Assembly (NCBI RefSeq): GCF_001931675.1
Contig: NZ_CP014839.1
Coordinates: 1,798,001-1,862,000, forward strand
DNA: 64,000 bases
Direction of reading: 5' to 3'
Source: Pandoraea thiooxydans
Lineage (GTDB): Bacteria > Pseudomonadota > Gammaproteobacteria > Burkholderiales > Burkholderiaceae
Shown here: positions 25,925 through 33,989 of the stretch, in pieces
Layout: each line of letters begins with the position of its first letter
Position numbering within the stretch: position 1 is the first letter of the stretch
Made by a program: the position numbers and the translations under genes
The notes under the pieces: model-generated
What the model was told of the DNA's origin: nothing
What the model saw: the letters and a program-made list of their open reading frames with translations, nothing else
The model's database searches: none

Positions 25925-27685
25925 ATGAATTCCGTACTCGAACTGGACTCGCTGTCCGCGAATTGCGCTCCCTCCGACGCGTCGCGAGGCGCCGATGTGA
26001 TTGCACGCACGCTGTGCGAGATCGGAGTTTCCACGGTGTTTTGCTACCCCGGCGGTGCGAATCTGGAGATGCTGGACGCGCTATCGCGTGTCGATATTGT
26101 GCTGATCCGCACCGAGCATGAACAGGGCGCGGTATTCGCCGCGCAAGGCTACGCCCGTGCCACCGGGCGGCTCGGGGTGTGTCTGGCGACGTCTGGCCCC
26201 GGCGCAACGAATCTGGTGACCGGCATTGCCGACGCCAATAGCGATTCGATTCCGATAATGGCCATTACCGGCAATGTGGCAACGCATTGGCTCGGCAAAA
26301 ATGCATTTCAAGAGGTCGACATCGTTGCCGTGACCCGGCCGATTACCAAGCAAGCCCGACAAGTGCGGCAGTTGGCGGAGATTGGTCCGGCCTTGCGCGA
26401 CGCCGCGACCTTGGCGTTGGCCGGCCGGCCAGGCCCGGTCTTGCTGGATTTTCCCAAGGATGTTCAGCAGGGCCGCACACTCGCCGTCGAGCCGGTGCGA
26501 GCCCGAGACGCCGAGCCTGTGGCCATGGCGCTGAGGCCCGAGCAGGCTGAGCGGATCGCCCGACTGCTGGCTGCGAGCCGCCGGCCGGTTATCTATGCCG
26601 GCGGCGGCATTGTGGCGTCAGGCACCGGCGCGCTGCTCTCGCAGCTTGCGGAGCAGTTGCAATGCCCGGTGGCGCTCACCATGATGGGGCTGGGGGCCCT
26701 GCCGGACGGGCACTCGCTGTTACTCGGGCCGCTCGGTATGCATGGCGCGTACTGCGCCAATGTGGCCGTCAATGAGGCCGATGTCGTGCTGGCGCTGGGC
26801 GTGCGTTTCGACGACCGTGTTATCGGCGATCCGGCGTCTTTCGCGCAGGGCGCAGCGATCGTTCACATCGACGTCGACGCTGCGGAAATCGGCAAGAACA
26901 AGCCCGTGCACGTCGGCGCGCAAGCCGATTTGCGCGCCGCGCTGCCTCAGTTGCTGGCGTTGGCGAAGCCGCTCGAGACGGCACCGTGGCTGCGCTATCT
27001 GCGCTCGGTTGCGGAGGCTCGCCCACTCCAGGCCGTGAAAGCAGGGGAGCGGCTTAGCGGCCCTCAGGCGATTGCCATGCTGGCCGAGCGCCTGCCGGCC
27101 GAGGCGGTCGTCGCCACCGGCGTGGGTCAGCATCAGATGTGGGCCATGCAGTATCTCAGGGCGCGCCAGGCACGGACTTTTCTGTCGAGCGCCGGGTTCG
27201 GCACGATGGGCTTCGGCCTGCCCGCCGCGCTGGGCGCAAAAGCTGCGCTGCCGCAAGTGCCCGTGATCGATATCGACGGCGACGGCAGTCTGAACATGAC
27301 GATCAATGAACTCAGTACGTGCCGCCGCTACCGTTTGGGCGTCAAGATCTTCGTCGTGAATAACCAGTGGTTGGGCATGGTGCGGCAGTGGCAGGACATG
27401 ATCTATCAGGGCAACCGGGTGCTCAGTGCACTGGGTGACGACGAGCGGGGCGCCAGATCGCTGGGCAGTGCGCCGTATCCCGATTTTCTGGCGATCGCTG
27501 CAGGCTATGGGGTAGCGGCCGAGCGCGTCGAGCGTGCCGAAGATTTGCCGGCAGCGCTTGAGCGCATGTTGGCAGACCCGAATCAGCCGTACCTGCTCGA
27601 CGTGATGGTTGAGCGGGAAGATAACGTGTTTCCGATGATTCCGGCCGGCAAAAGTTATCGAGACGTGATTTTCGCGCCAGTGTGA
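25925..27685 (+). CDS. Acetolactate synthase-like large subunit (TPP enzyme)
   Basis: A 586-residue thiamine-diphosphate enzyme with the three expected domains. The catalytic Glu lies in RTEHEQGAVFAAQGYARATG, substrate-domain SGPGATNLVTGIAD follows, and the TPP/Mg motif is GDGSLNMTINELST. It resembles IlvB/IlvG, which join pyruvate with pyruvate or 2-oxobutyrate. No small regulatory subunit (ilvN/H) or ilvC follows, so this is a solitary copy, perhaps catabolic or conditional under the divergent Lrp-type regulator. Related TPP enzymes such as sulfoacetaldehyde acetyltransferase are less similar by motif. Confidence 0.85.
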   Translation: MNSVLELDSLSANCAPSDASRGADVIARTLCEIGVSTVFCYPGGANLEMLDALSRVDIVLIRTEHEQGAVFAAQGYARATGRLGVCLATSGPGATNLVTGIADANSDSIPIMAITGNVATHWLGKNAFQEVDIVAVTRPITKQARQVRQLAEIGPALRDAATLALAGRPGPVLLDFPKDVQQGRTLAVEPVRARDAEPVAMALRPEQAERIARLLAASRRPVIYAGGGIVASGTGALLSQLAEQLQCPVALTMMGLGALPDGHSLLLGPLGMHGAYCANVAVNEADVVLALGVRFDDRVIGDPASFAQGAAIVHIDVDAAEIGKNKPVHVGAQADLRAALPQLLALAKPLETAPWLRYLRSVAEARPLQAVKAGERLSGPQAIAMLAERLPAEAVVATGVGQHQMWAMQYLRARQARTFLSSAGFGTMGFGLPAALGAKAALPQVPVIDIDGDGSLNMTINELSTCRRYRLGVKIFVVNNQWLGMVRQWQDMIYQGNRVLSALGDDERGARSLGSAPYPDFLAIAAGYGVAAERVERAEDLPAALERMLADPNQPYLLDVMVEREDNVFPMIPAGKSYRDVIFAPV

Positions 27686-27688
27686 CCG

Positions 27689-27887
27689 TCAGGTGCCGCG
27701 CTCTGCCTGGCCGAGTTCATCGCGATAGCGTTGAGCCAGCGCTCTTACGCGGCTGAGAAAATCTGCCTATACATCGCTCGCGCGAGCGAGTCCGGCGTCG
27801 TCGACACCGGACTGTAGAACGCCGAGGGTCTCGACCTGCGCGTTTTCGCCGAGCATCGGCAAGGCTCCTTTGATTTTGTGCGGGCGC
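27689..27887 (-). pseudogene. Decayed Hpt phosphotransfer domain fragment
   Basis: Read on the minus strand, this stretch encodes HKIKGALPMLGENAQVETLG, the phospho-His region of an Hpt domain, then an in-frame TAG and a matching tail ADFLSRVRALAQRYRDEL before a TGA at 27689-27691. It has no receiver or kinase domain upstream. It looks like the last remains of a BvgS/EvgS-type hybrid kinase gene whose body was lost. It overlaps the 5' end of the pseudopilin-like gene on the other strand. Confidence 0.6.
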
Positions 27888-28319
27888 CGCGTTGGCAGAG
27901 CCGGCATGGTACACGTGGGGGTGCTCGTAGCACTCGCTATCGTCGGCGTCTGGCTCTACCAGGTGGCCGGCGCGAAGACGGTTGGCGTGCAACGCGAGAA
28001 AGAGGCGCAATTGCTGTTTGCCGGCGATCAGATCGCCCGTGCCATTGGACGCTATTATGCGGGCGAGCCAGTGCCGGGCTGCTATCCATCGGACCTGCAG
28101 GCGCTGCTCGACGATCACCGCCTGGGCGGTGTCACGCAACGGCATTTGCGCCATGTCTATGCCGATCCGATGACCGGTAAAACGGCCTGGGGCGAACTGC
28201 GCGACGAGTTGGGGAATCTGCGCGGGGTCTGCAGCACGAGCGATGCCTCGCCGCACCGGCAAGCCGACTTTCCCGCCGCGTACCGAGCCTTTGCGGGCAA
28301 GCGACATTATCGGGAATGA
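27870..28319 (+). CDS. Orphan type II secretion pseudopilin-like protein, C-terminus short
   Basis: About 135-149 residues, depending on a TTG at 27870 or an ATG at 27906 as start. A hydrophobic N-terminal segment (HVGVLVALAIVGVWLY) is followed by QREKEAQLLFAGDQIARAIG, YPSDLQALLDD and YADPMTGKTAWGE, a pattern I associate with GspG-like pseudopilins. The prepilin cleavage context is degenerate (AGMVHVGV instead of GFT-type). The frame ends at RHYRE-stop where relatives usually continue with an aromatic W-x-F; the stop is TGA, one change from TGG, and HF follows in frame. No other secretion genes are present. It may be a decaying gene. Confidence 0.55.
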   Translation: MILCGRRVGRAGMVHVGVLVALAIVGVWLYQVAGAKTVGVQREKEAQLLFAGDQIARAIGRYYAGEPVPGCYPSDLQALLDDHRLGGVTQRHLRHVYADPMTGKTAWGELRDELGNLRGVCSTSDASPHRQADFPAAYRAFAGKRHYRE

Positions 28320-28394
28320 CATTTCATGCCGGCCGACACGCACGTGCAGCCGGCGCCGCCCGAGGCATGCCTGAACCGGTTGCGTTGAGTGCCG

Positions 28395-28413
28395 CTGGCG
28401 CTCAGAGCGCCAG
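28395..28413. terminator. Hairpin at the end of the SDR gene
   Basis: CTGGCGCT-CAG-AGCGCCAG gives perfect eight-base arms across the stop region of the SDR gene. It could end the long minus-strand dioxygenase operon, but no T-run follows on that strand, so termination is only suggested. Confidence 0.35.
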
Positions 28414-29124
28414 GCTGCCGACGCTCGTGCCGCCGCACACGTAAAGCACCTGTCCGGTAACGAAGCTGTTTTCCGGCGCGGCGAAGAACATCACCGCACG
28501 GGCCACGTCGTCGGCTTGCCCGAGGCGCTTGACAGGGATGCCGGCCGCGATTTGCGCGACTTTCGGGCTGCCCTCCGGGATCACTTCGTGAAACATGTCG
28601 GTCTGGATCGGCCCCGGAGCCACCACGTTCGACGTGATGCCGTAGGGTCCCAATTCGAGGGCCCAGGTGCGCGCCATGCCCAGCATGCCTGCCTTGGTGG
28701 CGGAATAGGCGGTGCGCGTGGCCAGCCCGAGCGCGGCGCGCGACGAAATCAGCACGATGCGCCCGAATCCCTGCGCTTTCATGGCCGGCAGTGCCGCTTG
28801 CGCGAGCGTGACGGCCGCGCCCAGATGCAAGCGATTGAGGGCGGCAAGATCGTCTTGCGACACCTCCGGCAGCAAGGCCGGGCGGATCACGCCGGCGTTG
28901 TGCACGAGCGTCGAGACGTCGAAGCGTTGCGTGACGTGCTCGGCCGCCTCGCGTGTGGCGGCCGCGTCGCTCAGGTCGACCTCGATCGAAAGCAGCTTCG
29001 GATGAGAAAAGTCGGTGCCGCGGCGCGCCAGCGAAACCACTTGGTAGCCGGCGTCGAGCAAGTGGTGGCAGATCGCTTTGCCGATGCCGGCGCTGCCGCC
29101 GGTGACGATGGCAACGCGGCTCAT
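28402..29124 (-). CDS. SDR dehydrogenase, likely cis-dihydrodiol dehydrogenase
   Basis: A 240-residue classical short-chain dehydrogenase with TGGSAGIG at residues about 8-15, VHNAGV, the catalytic Ser in ISSRAAL and YSATK for Tyr and Lys. It is the last gene of the ring-hydroxylating dioxygenase operon, 34 bases after the beta subunit gene. In this setting an SDR would oxidise the cis-dihydrodiol to a catechol with NAD. A FabG-like role is possible from sequence alone, so the function comes from context. Confidence 0.8.
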   Translation of the reverse strand: MSRVAIVTGGSAGIGKAICHHLLDAGYQVVSLARRGTDFSHPKLLSIEVDLSDAAATREAAEHVTQRFDVSTLVHNAGVIRPALLPEVSQDDLAALNRLHLGAAVTLAQAALPAMKAQGFGRIVLISSRAALGLATRTAYSATKAGMLGMARTWALELGPYGITSNVVAPGPIQTDMFHEVIPEGSPKVAQIAAGIPVKRLGQADDVARAVMFFAAPENSFVTGQVLYVCGGTSVGSLAL

Positions 29125-29158
29125 GAGTGGAATCCTGTCGATGACATAACGGTTGGTC

Positions 29159-29641
29159 TCACATGAAAAGCTGGATGGAGGGCAGGGCGGCGTCCGCGTT
29201 GAGCAGGTTGACGCGCTTGCAGCGCATCATCAGCTTGCCCTCGCGCTCGACGATTTCGTGCAGCACCGTCGCGGCGAACATCAACTGTTCGTCACCGCGC
29301 GTCTCGGTGTAGATCATCGGCGTGCGCAGTCGATAGCAACCGGGTTCGGCGCCGTCGAGGTGGGGGCGCTGCAGCACATGCAGGCTGCGGCTGGGCGGCT
29401 GTTGCGAAAATGCGCGCGGCTGCTTGAGCCGTTCGATGCGCAGTTTCAGCAACAGCCGATCCTCGTACATCAGCGACACGTGATTCAAGCCGTCCTGCTG
29501 CTCGGCGGACAGCGGAATCCAGTACAGCCCGTCGTCGGTGAACAGCTCGTACCAGGCATCGAAATGCTTTTCGTCGAGCAGGCGCGCTTCGTCGTAGACG
29601 AAATCGACCAATGCGTCGCGCATGGAAGCGGTGATATTCAT
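29159..29641 (-). CDS. Ring-hydroxylating dioxygenase beta subunit
   Basis: A 160-residue NTF2-like protein (RVNLLNADAALPS near the end; YDEARLLDEKHFDAWYELF and YWIPLS near the start), typical of the small structural subunit of aromatic dioxygenases. It carries no catalytic metal. The start overlaps the stop of the alpha-subunit gene by four bases (ATGA), so the two are coupled and should form an alpha3beta3-type hexamer. It is the only beta subunit in a locus that has two alpha subunits. Confidence 0.9.
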   Translation of the reverse strand: MNITASMRDALVDFVYDEARLLDEKHFDAWYELFTDDGLYWIPLSAEQQDGLNHVSLMYEDRLLLKLRIERLKQPRAFSQQPPSRSLHVLQRPHLDGAEPGCYRLRTPMIYTETRGDEQLMFAATVLHEIVEREGKLMMRCKRVNLLNADAALPSIQLFM

Positions 29642-30972
29642 GCGGATTTTTCTCCGGAAACAGCACCCGGCGCCATATAGCGGGCCCAGGCGCGGAACTG
29701 GTTGCGCATCGAAAGTTCGCTGGTGCCGTTGACCGTGCATGGCATTTCCCGAGTCTCGTCGGCCCGGAAATCGCGGTGCAGGCTGACCCACTCGTTGCCG
29801 TCGGCGTGCAGGCCTTCCTGGATCGCACGGTACGCATGCAGATCGTCGTGTCCGACCACCGACATCGGCGAATTGATCAGGCGCGAGTAGTTGACGGTGC
29901 GCTGCAGCAGTTGCTCGGGAGCCCCCTTGAGGCGGAACGTCCATGATTCGATCAGCGTCTGTTCGGGGCCGAGCGGGCGCACCACGCGAATCGCCTGGAT
30001 CGCGCCCTTGATGGTCAGGCTCGGGTAATAGACGGTGTTATGCCGCGCGGTGCCGAGCACTTCGCGCGCCTTGGCCTCGCCCCAGGCCCGCGTGAGCTGG
30101 TCTTCATAGCCCGGCATTGCCGCGTAGTTGGAATGAATCGAGAAGTTCACGCCGGTGTAGCTGTGCCCGTTGTCGAACACGCGCAGACCCATGCCGTCGA
30201 AGAACTGGTAGTCGGACACGAACGGCACGAATTGCTCGATGGCCATCGGCTTGGGCGCATCCGGCGGCTGGCCGTCCCACAGCTGTTTGGCGGTGCCGGC
30301 CGACGACTCGTGCGCGACCATCGGATGCATCGTGTCGTTGAGATTTTCGACGAACATCTTCCAGTTGCAGTTGTGCATATAACGCAGGCAACCGCCCGCG
30401 ATTTCAAGTTCACCCTCGGGCGAACGATCGGCCATGTTGTCGATCGAGGAAAGCGACTCGCCGAAATATTCGCTGAACGCCGGACCGTCGTCGGACAGCC
30501 GGGCGAACACGAACCCTCGGTAGACCTCGACGTGCTCGAGCGCCGTGAGCCCCTTGCCCGACGGGCAGGCCGACAGGCGCGTGCCCTCGTAGCCCGCCTT
30601 GAGGGGAATCGCCAGCGGTTTGCCGTCGGTCTTGTAGGTCCAGGCATGATAAGGGCACCGAAAGAACTTGCCGGTATTGCCGCTGGGGCTCGACACCAGT
30701 TTGGCGCCCTTGTGCGCGCACCGGTTCATCAGCACCCGAACACCGCCGTCGGGCTGACGTACCATCAACAGCGGCCGGCGCGCGATGTCCACGCTCAGAT
30801 AGTCGCCGGCACTCGGGATCTGACTCGTGTGGCCGAGGTAAATCCAGGTGCGCGCCCACAGGCGCTCCATTTCAAGATCGAAAATCTCCTGATCGATATA
30901 GACGTCGCGATGCACTTGATCGGGCTCCACCAGTGCGGCAAGCGCGCGATCGTCGTCTCGGTAATGCGGCAT
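29638..30972 (-). CDS. Ring-hydroxylating dioxygenase alpha subunit 1
   Basis: A 444-residue Rieske oxygenase. The Rieske ligands are Cys85/His87 (NRCAHKGA) and Cys106/His109 (RCPYHAW). The mononuclear iron site is seen as NWKMFVENLNDTMHPMVAH, giving Asp213, His216 and His221. The later GHDDLHAY is also conserved. The start at 30972 has GAGGTGA upstream; a frame from 31023 is possible. It is coupled to the beta subunit and follows the reductase by 40 bases. It resembles benzoate, salicylate or terephthalate-type oxygenases; the actual aromatic acid is unknown. Confidence 0.92.
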   Translation of the reverse strand: MPHYRDDDRALAALVEPDQVHRDVYIDQEIFDLEMERLWARTWIYLGHTSQIPSAGDYLSVDIARRPLLMVRQPDGGVRVLMNRCAHKGAKLVSSPSGNTGKFFRCPYHAWTYKTDGKPLAIPLKAGYEGTRLSACPSGKGLTALEHVEVYRGFVFARLSDDGPAFSEYFGESLSSIDNMADRSPEGELEIAGGCLRYMHNCNWKMFVENLNDTMHPMVAHESSAGTAKQLWDGQPPDAPKPMAIEQFVPFVSDYQFFDGMGLRVFDNGHSYTGVNFSIHSNYAAMPGYEDQLTRAWGEAKAREVLGTARHNTVYYPSLTIKGAIQAIRVVRPLGPEQTLIESWTFRLKGAPEQLLQRTVNYSRLINSPMSVVGHDDLHAYRAIQEGLHADGNEWVSLHRDFRADETREMPCTVNGTSELSMRNQFRAWARYMAPGAVSGEKSA

Positions 30973-31012
30973 GACTGTCACCTCGTGGTTCGGTTCGGAA
31001 TGGGGCAGTGGC

Positions 31013-32002
31013 TCACGCGTCAAGCACCAGGCGTGCCCCGCGTGCTCGCGAGACGCAGATCTGCATCACTTGCCCGGACTGTTTCTCGCGCTCGCTCAGG
31101 CAGTAATCGCGATGCTCGACCGCACCCTCGAGCACGCTTGTCTGGCATACGCCGCATTCGCCGCGCTTGCAGTCGTAGAGCGGGTCGAGCCCGGCATCGA
31201 GCATGGCGTCGAGAATGGTTTGTTCGGGCCGCACCGACAGGACCACACCGGATTGACGCAGCTCCACCTCGAAGCCGGTGTCGCCGGCCTGGGGTTCGGC
31301 CGCAGTGAACAGCTCGACATGAACGTCCTCGCGCGCCCAGCCGAGCGCGCACGCCTGGCCGATTGCCGCATCGATCATCCCCTTCGGGCCGCAAACATAA
31401 AGCGGTTGCGTGGGGCGCAGGGTAGCGAGCAAGCGCGCCAAATCGAGGCGATGCGCAGGGTCGTCGTCACCGTATAGATGCAGCCGGTGTGCGGCCAGGG
31501 CGCGCAATTCGGCCGTGAAGGCCAACTGCGCGATGCTGCGCCCGCTATAGTGCAGCGCGAAATTGTGCCCGTCGGCCACTAGCGCCGCGGTCATCGAGGC
31601 CAGTGGCGTAATGCCGATGCCGCCGGCGATCAGTACCGCATCGTGGCAGTCCGTCAGGGCAAAGTCATTGTGCGGCGGGCGCACGCGCAGGATGTCGCCG
31701 GCGCGCACGTTGGCGTGCAGCCAGGACGATCCGCCACGGCCCTGGTCCTCGCGCCGCACGGCGATCAGATAGGTCCCGGGCGCCTGCGTGACATGCGCGG
31801 CGGTGTCGAAATTGACCAGCGAATAATGCCGCCATTGCGGCACGCCGCCAGGAGCGACCTCGACCTGTACATGGGCGCCTGGGGTGAACCCGGGCAGGGC
31901 GGCGCCATCGGCCGCGCGAAGTTCAAAGGCGGTGATCTGCGGACTCAGCGCGCGGACCCGGTCCACGCGTAACTCGAGCGGGTTCTCAGGATTGGTCGTC
32001 AT
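31013..32002 (-). CDS. PDR/VanB-type dioxygenase reductase (FMN, NAD, 2Fe-2S)
   Basis: A 329-residue reductase with three domains in order: FMN-binding (RHYS at 58-61), NAD-binding (GGIGITPL at 127-134) and a C-terminal plant-type 2Fe-2S domain with Cys278, Cys283, Cys286 and Cys316 (CxxxxC, CxxC, 29-residue gap). It passes electrons from NADH to the Rieske subunits, as in phthalate and vanillate systems. It is the only reductase in the locus, so it may serve both alpha subunits. A palindrome-rich AT stretch lies upstream, suggesting its own promoter. Confidence 0.92.
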   Translation of the reverse strand: MTTNPENPLELRVDRVRALSPQITAFELRAADGAALPGFTPGAHVQVEVAPGGVPQWRHYSLVNFDTAAHVTQAPGTYLIAVRREDQGRGGSSWLHANVRAGDILRVRPPHNDFALTDCHDAVLIAGGIGITPLASMTAALVADGHNFALHYSGRSIAQLAFTAELRALAAHRLHLYGDDDPAHRLDLARLLATLRPTQPLYVCGPKGMIDAAIGQACALGWAREDVHVELFTAAEPQAGDTGFEVELRQSGVVLSVRPEQTILDAMLDAGLDPLYDCKRGECGVCQTSVLEGAVEHRDYCLSEREKQSGQVMQICVSRARGARLVLDA

Positions 32003-32054
32003 CAAACTGCTCCATCTTTGTCTCCGGGCGATGTGCTCGACGCCGCTGAATAAA

Positions 32055-32090
32055 TGTTTATGTCAATATATATGAATATTCATGCAAACA
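32055..32090. promoter_or_regulatory. AT-rich nested palindrome upstream of the reductase
   Basis: A perfect 12-base palindrome ATGAATATTCAT (32072-32083) lies inside outer arms TGTTT (32055) and AAACA (32086). It is in the 149-base gap between the second alpha subunit and the reductase, 53 bases upstream of the reductase start. It is a candidate operator/promoter for the reductase-alpha1-beta-SDR part of the locus. Confidence 0.45.
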
Positions 32091-32151
32091 TTCAACAGCA
32101 AATGCCTGCGCCTGTCAAGCTGCGGTAATTACGAGGCGGCTGGCGAAGCGC

Positions 32152-33474
32152 CTAGGCGTCGGTGCTCGAGACCAACGCATCGAGCCAGGCGCGGAACTGA
32201 TTGCGCATGAGCCCTTCACTCGTGCCGCTGATGTCTGGGCAGGCCGCTTCGGTTTGCTCCGCCCGATGCTCGCGATGCAGGCTGACCCACGGATTGCCGT
32301 TGCCGGCCAGGGACTTTTGCAGGGTCTCGAACACGTGGATGTCATCGTGGGCGACCATCGACATCGGCGAAAACGTCAAGCGGTTGTAGGTAAGCGTACG
32401 GTGCAGCAGTTCCGCAGGCGCGTCGCGCGGCGCCAGCGCCCAGATTTCCACCAACGTCCTGTCGACCGCGAGCGGCCGGATCACACGCAGTGTCTGAGGC
32501 GAACTCTTGAGCGCCAGGGTCGGGAACAGCACGGCGTTTTGCGGCGTGAAGCTCAACACTTCGTGCGTGCGCTGCCGGCCATGTGCCTGGCGCAATGCAT
32601 CTTCGTAGCCGGGCAATGCGTCATACCCTGAATGGATGCTGGCCTGGGTGCCGAGAATGCAGTGCCCTTGCGGGTAGACGCGCGCGCCAGCCTGCTGGAA
32701 AAAATCGTAGCCGGCGCCGAATGGCAGCAATTGCTCGAGTGCCATGGGACGTGGCAGGTGTGCCGGCCACTCGCTGGCGGCGTCGCGCGCCGGCTGCCAG
32801 GCCGACTCGTGGGTCGAGACCGGGTGCACGGCATCGATGACGTTTTCAAGGTAGATCTTCCAGTTGCACTGCATCACGCTGCGCAGGCAGCCGCCGCTCA
32901 CGCGCAATTCACCGGCCGGCGAGCGATCGGCCAGGTTGTCGAAAACGGGCAGCATGGCGCCAGCGTAGTCTTCGAAAGAGCGGCCCTCGGGCGCCAGGCG
33001 CGCAAATACAAAACCCCGATAGACGGCGGTGGCGACGTTGGTCAGCCCGGCACCGGCCTCGCACTCGTGCAGCCGCGTGCCTTCATAGCCGTTGCGCAAC
33101 GGCACGCCCAAGGGCTTGCCGTCGATCTTGTAAGTCCAGGCGTGATAAGGGCAGCGCAGAAATTTTCCGGCGTTGCCCGAGGCGCACGAGAGCACCATCG
33201 CCCCCTTGTGCGCGCAGCGGTTGAGCAGCACGCGCACCGTGCCGTCCGCCTGCCGGATCAGGATGACTGGCTGATCGGCCAGCGTGGTGCTCAGATAGTC
33301 TCCGGCCTCCGGAATCTGGCTGATATGCCCCACGTATAGCCAGGCGCGGGCGAACAATCGTTCGTTTTCCAGCGCGAACAACTCGGCGTCGAGATAGACG
33401 TCGCGATGCACGCGGTCGACGTCGATCAGGGCCCGAATGGCGTCGGGGCGGTCGCGATACGAGATTGAATTCAT
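32152..33474 (-). CDS. Ring-hydroxylating dioxygenase alpha subunit 2
   Basis: A 440-residue Rieske oxygenase, distinct from but clearly related to alpha subunit 1 (shared VHRDVY and GHxSQIP openings). Rieske ligands are Cys87/His89 and Cys108/His111; the iron site gives Asp214, His217 and His222 (ENVIDAVHPVSTH). All catalytic residues are intact, so it is not a relic. The start overlaps the V4R gene stop by four bases. There is no beta subunit next to it, so it either works alone, as alpha-only Rieske oxygenases do, or shares the single beta subunit downstream. Confidence 0.9.
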   Translation of the reverse strand: MNSISYRDRPDAIRALIDVDRVHRDVYLDAELFALENERLFARAWLYVGHISQIPEAGDYLSTTLADQPVILIRQADGTVRVLLNRCAHKGAMVLSCASGNAGKFLRCPYHAWTYKIDGKPLGVPLRNGYEGTRLHECEAGAGLTNVATAVYRGFVFARLAPEGRSFEDYAGAMLPVFDNLADRSPAGELRVSGGCLRSVMQCNWKIYLENVIDAVHPVSTHESAWQPARDAASEWPAHLPRPMALEQLLPFGAGYDFFQQAGARVYPQGHCILGTQASIHSGYDALPGYEDALRQAHGRQRTHEVLSFTPQNAVLFPTLALKSSPQTLRVIRPLAVDRTLVEIWALAPRDAPAELLHRTLTYNRLTFSPMSMVAHDDIHVFETLQKSLAGNGNPWVSLHREHRAEQTEAACPDISGTSEGLMRNQFRAWLDALVSSTDA

Positions 33475-33989
33475 GATTGCGTTGGGAGTGAGGCGCCGCT
33501 TTGCGCGCGCGCGACGAAGCGGCAAACAGGGCCGGCGACATGCGCCGCGCAGCCGGTTTCTTCGACCCGTACAGGACCTTCGAAAAGCATGGCGGCGACG
33601 CTGCCGAGCATGCCGGCAATAGGAGCGCACACCGCACGCGCGGCCTTGCCGTGCCCGTGCGCGAAGGGACTGTTGTGCACGGTCAGGTCCAGCCGGTCTG
33701 CACCGAGGCTCATGTGCCAACGCCCCCAGCCCAGACCGGCGGCCGTGTCGCATATCGTGTCGAGCAAGGCTGTGCCTCGGTCGATGCTTGCATAGGCGTG
33801 CACGCTTCGCCCGCCGTTGCGTTCGGTGGAGGCCGCAAGGGCCTCCAGCACGCGTTGCCGGGTCGCGCCGTCGAGCTCGTGCAGCGCGCCCATCAGAACA
33901 TCGGGACGGATCAGGACGTAGCGTCGCTGGCCATCGCGAATTTCGCCTGCCGCGACGTCGAACACCAGCCGTTGCACGATGGCGCTCAT
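33471..33989 (-). CDS. Stand-alone V4R (4-vinyl reductase) domain protein
   Basis: A 172-residue protein. The C-terminal half ends with VEETGCAAHVAGPVCRFVA, the V4R pattern with cysteines Cys147 and Cys156, preceded by Cys121. V4R domains bind small molecules, for example as the sensor part of XylR/DmpR-type aromatic regulators and in BchJ. Here it stands alone with no DNA-binding or AAA domain. It overlaps the transporter and the second alpha subunit by four bases on either side, so it is translated with them. A role as aromatic ligand binder or oxygenase accessory is inferred. Confidence 0.65.
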   Translation of the reverse strand: MSAIVQRLVFDVAAGEIRDGQRRYVLIRPDVLMGALHELDGATRQRVLEALAASTERNGGRSVHAYASIDRGTALLDTICDTAAGLGWGRWHMSLGADRLDLTVHNSPFAHGHGKAARAVCAPIAGMLGSVAAMLFEGPVRVEETGCAAHVAGPVCRFVARAQSGASLPTQS

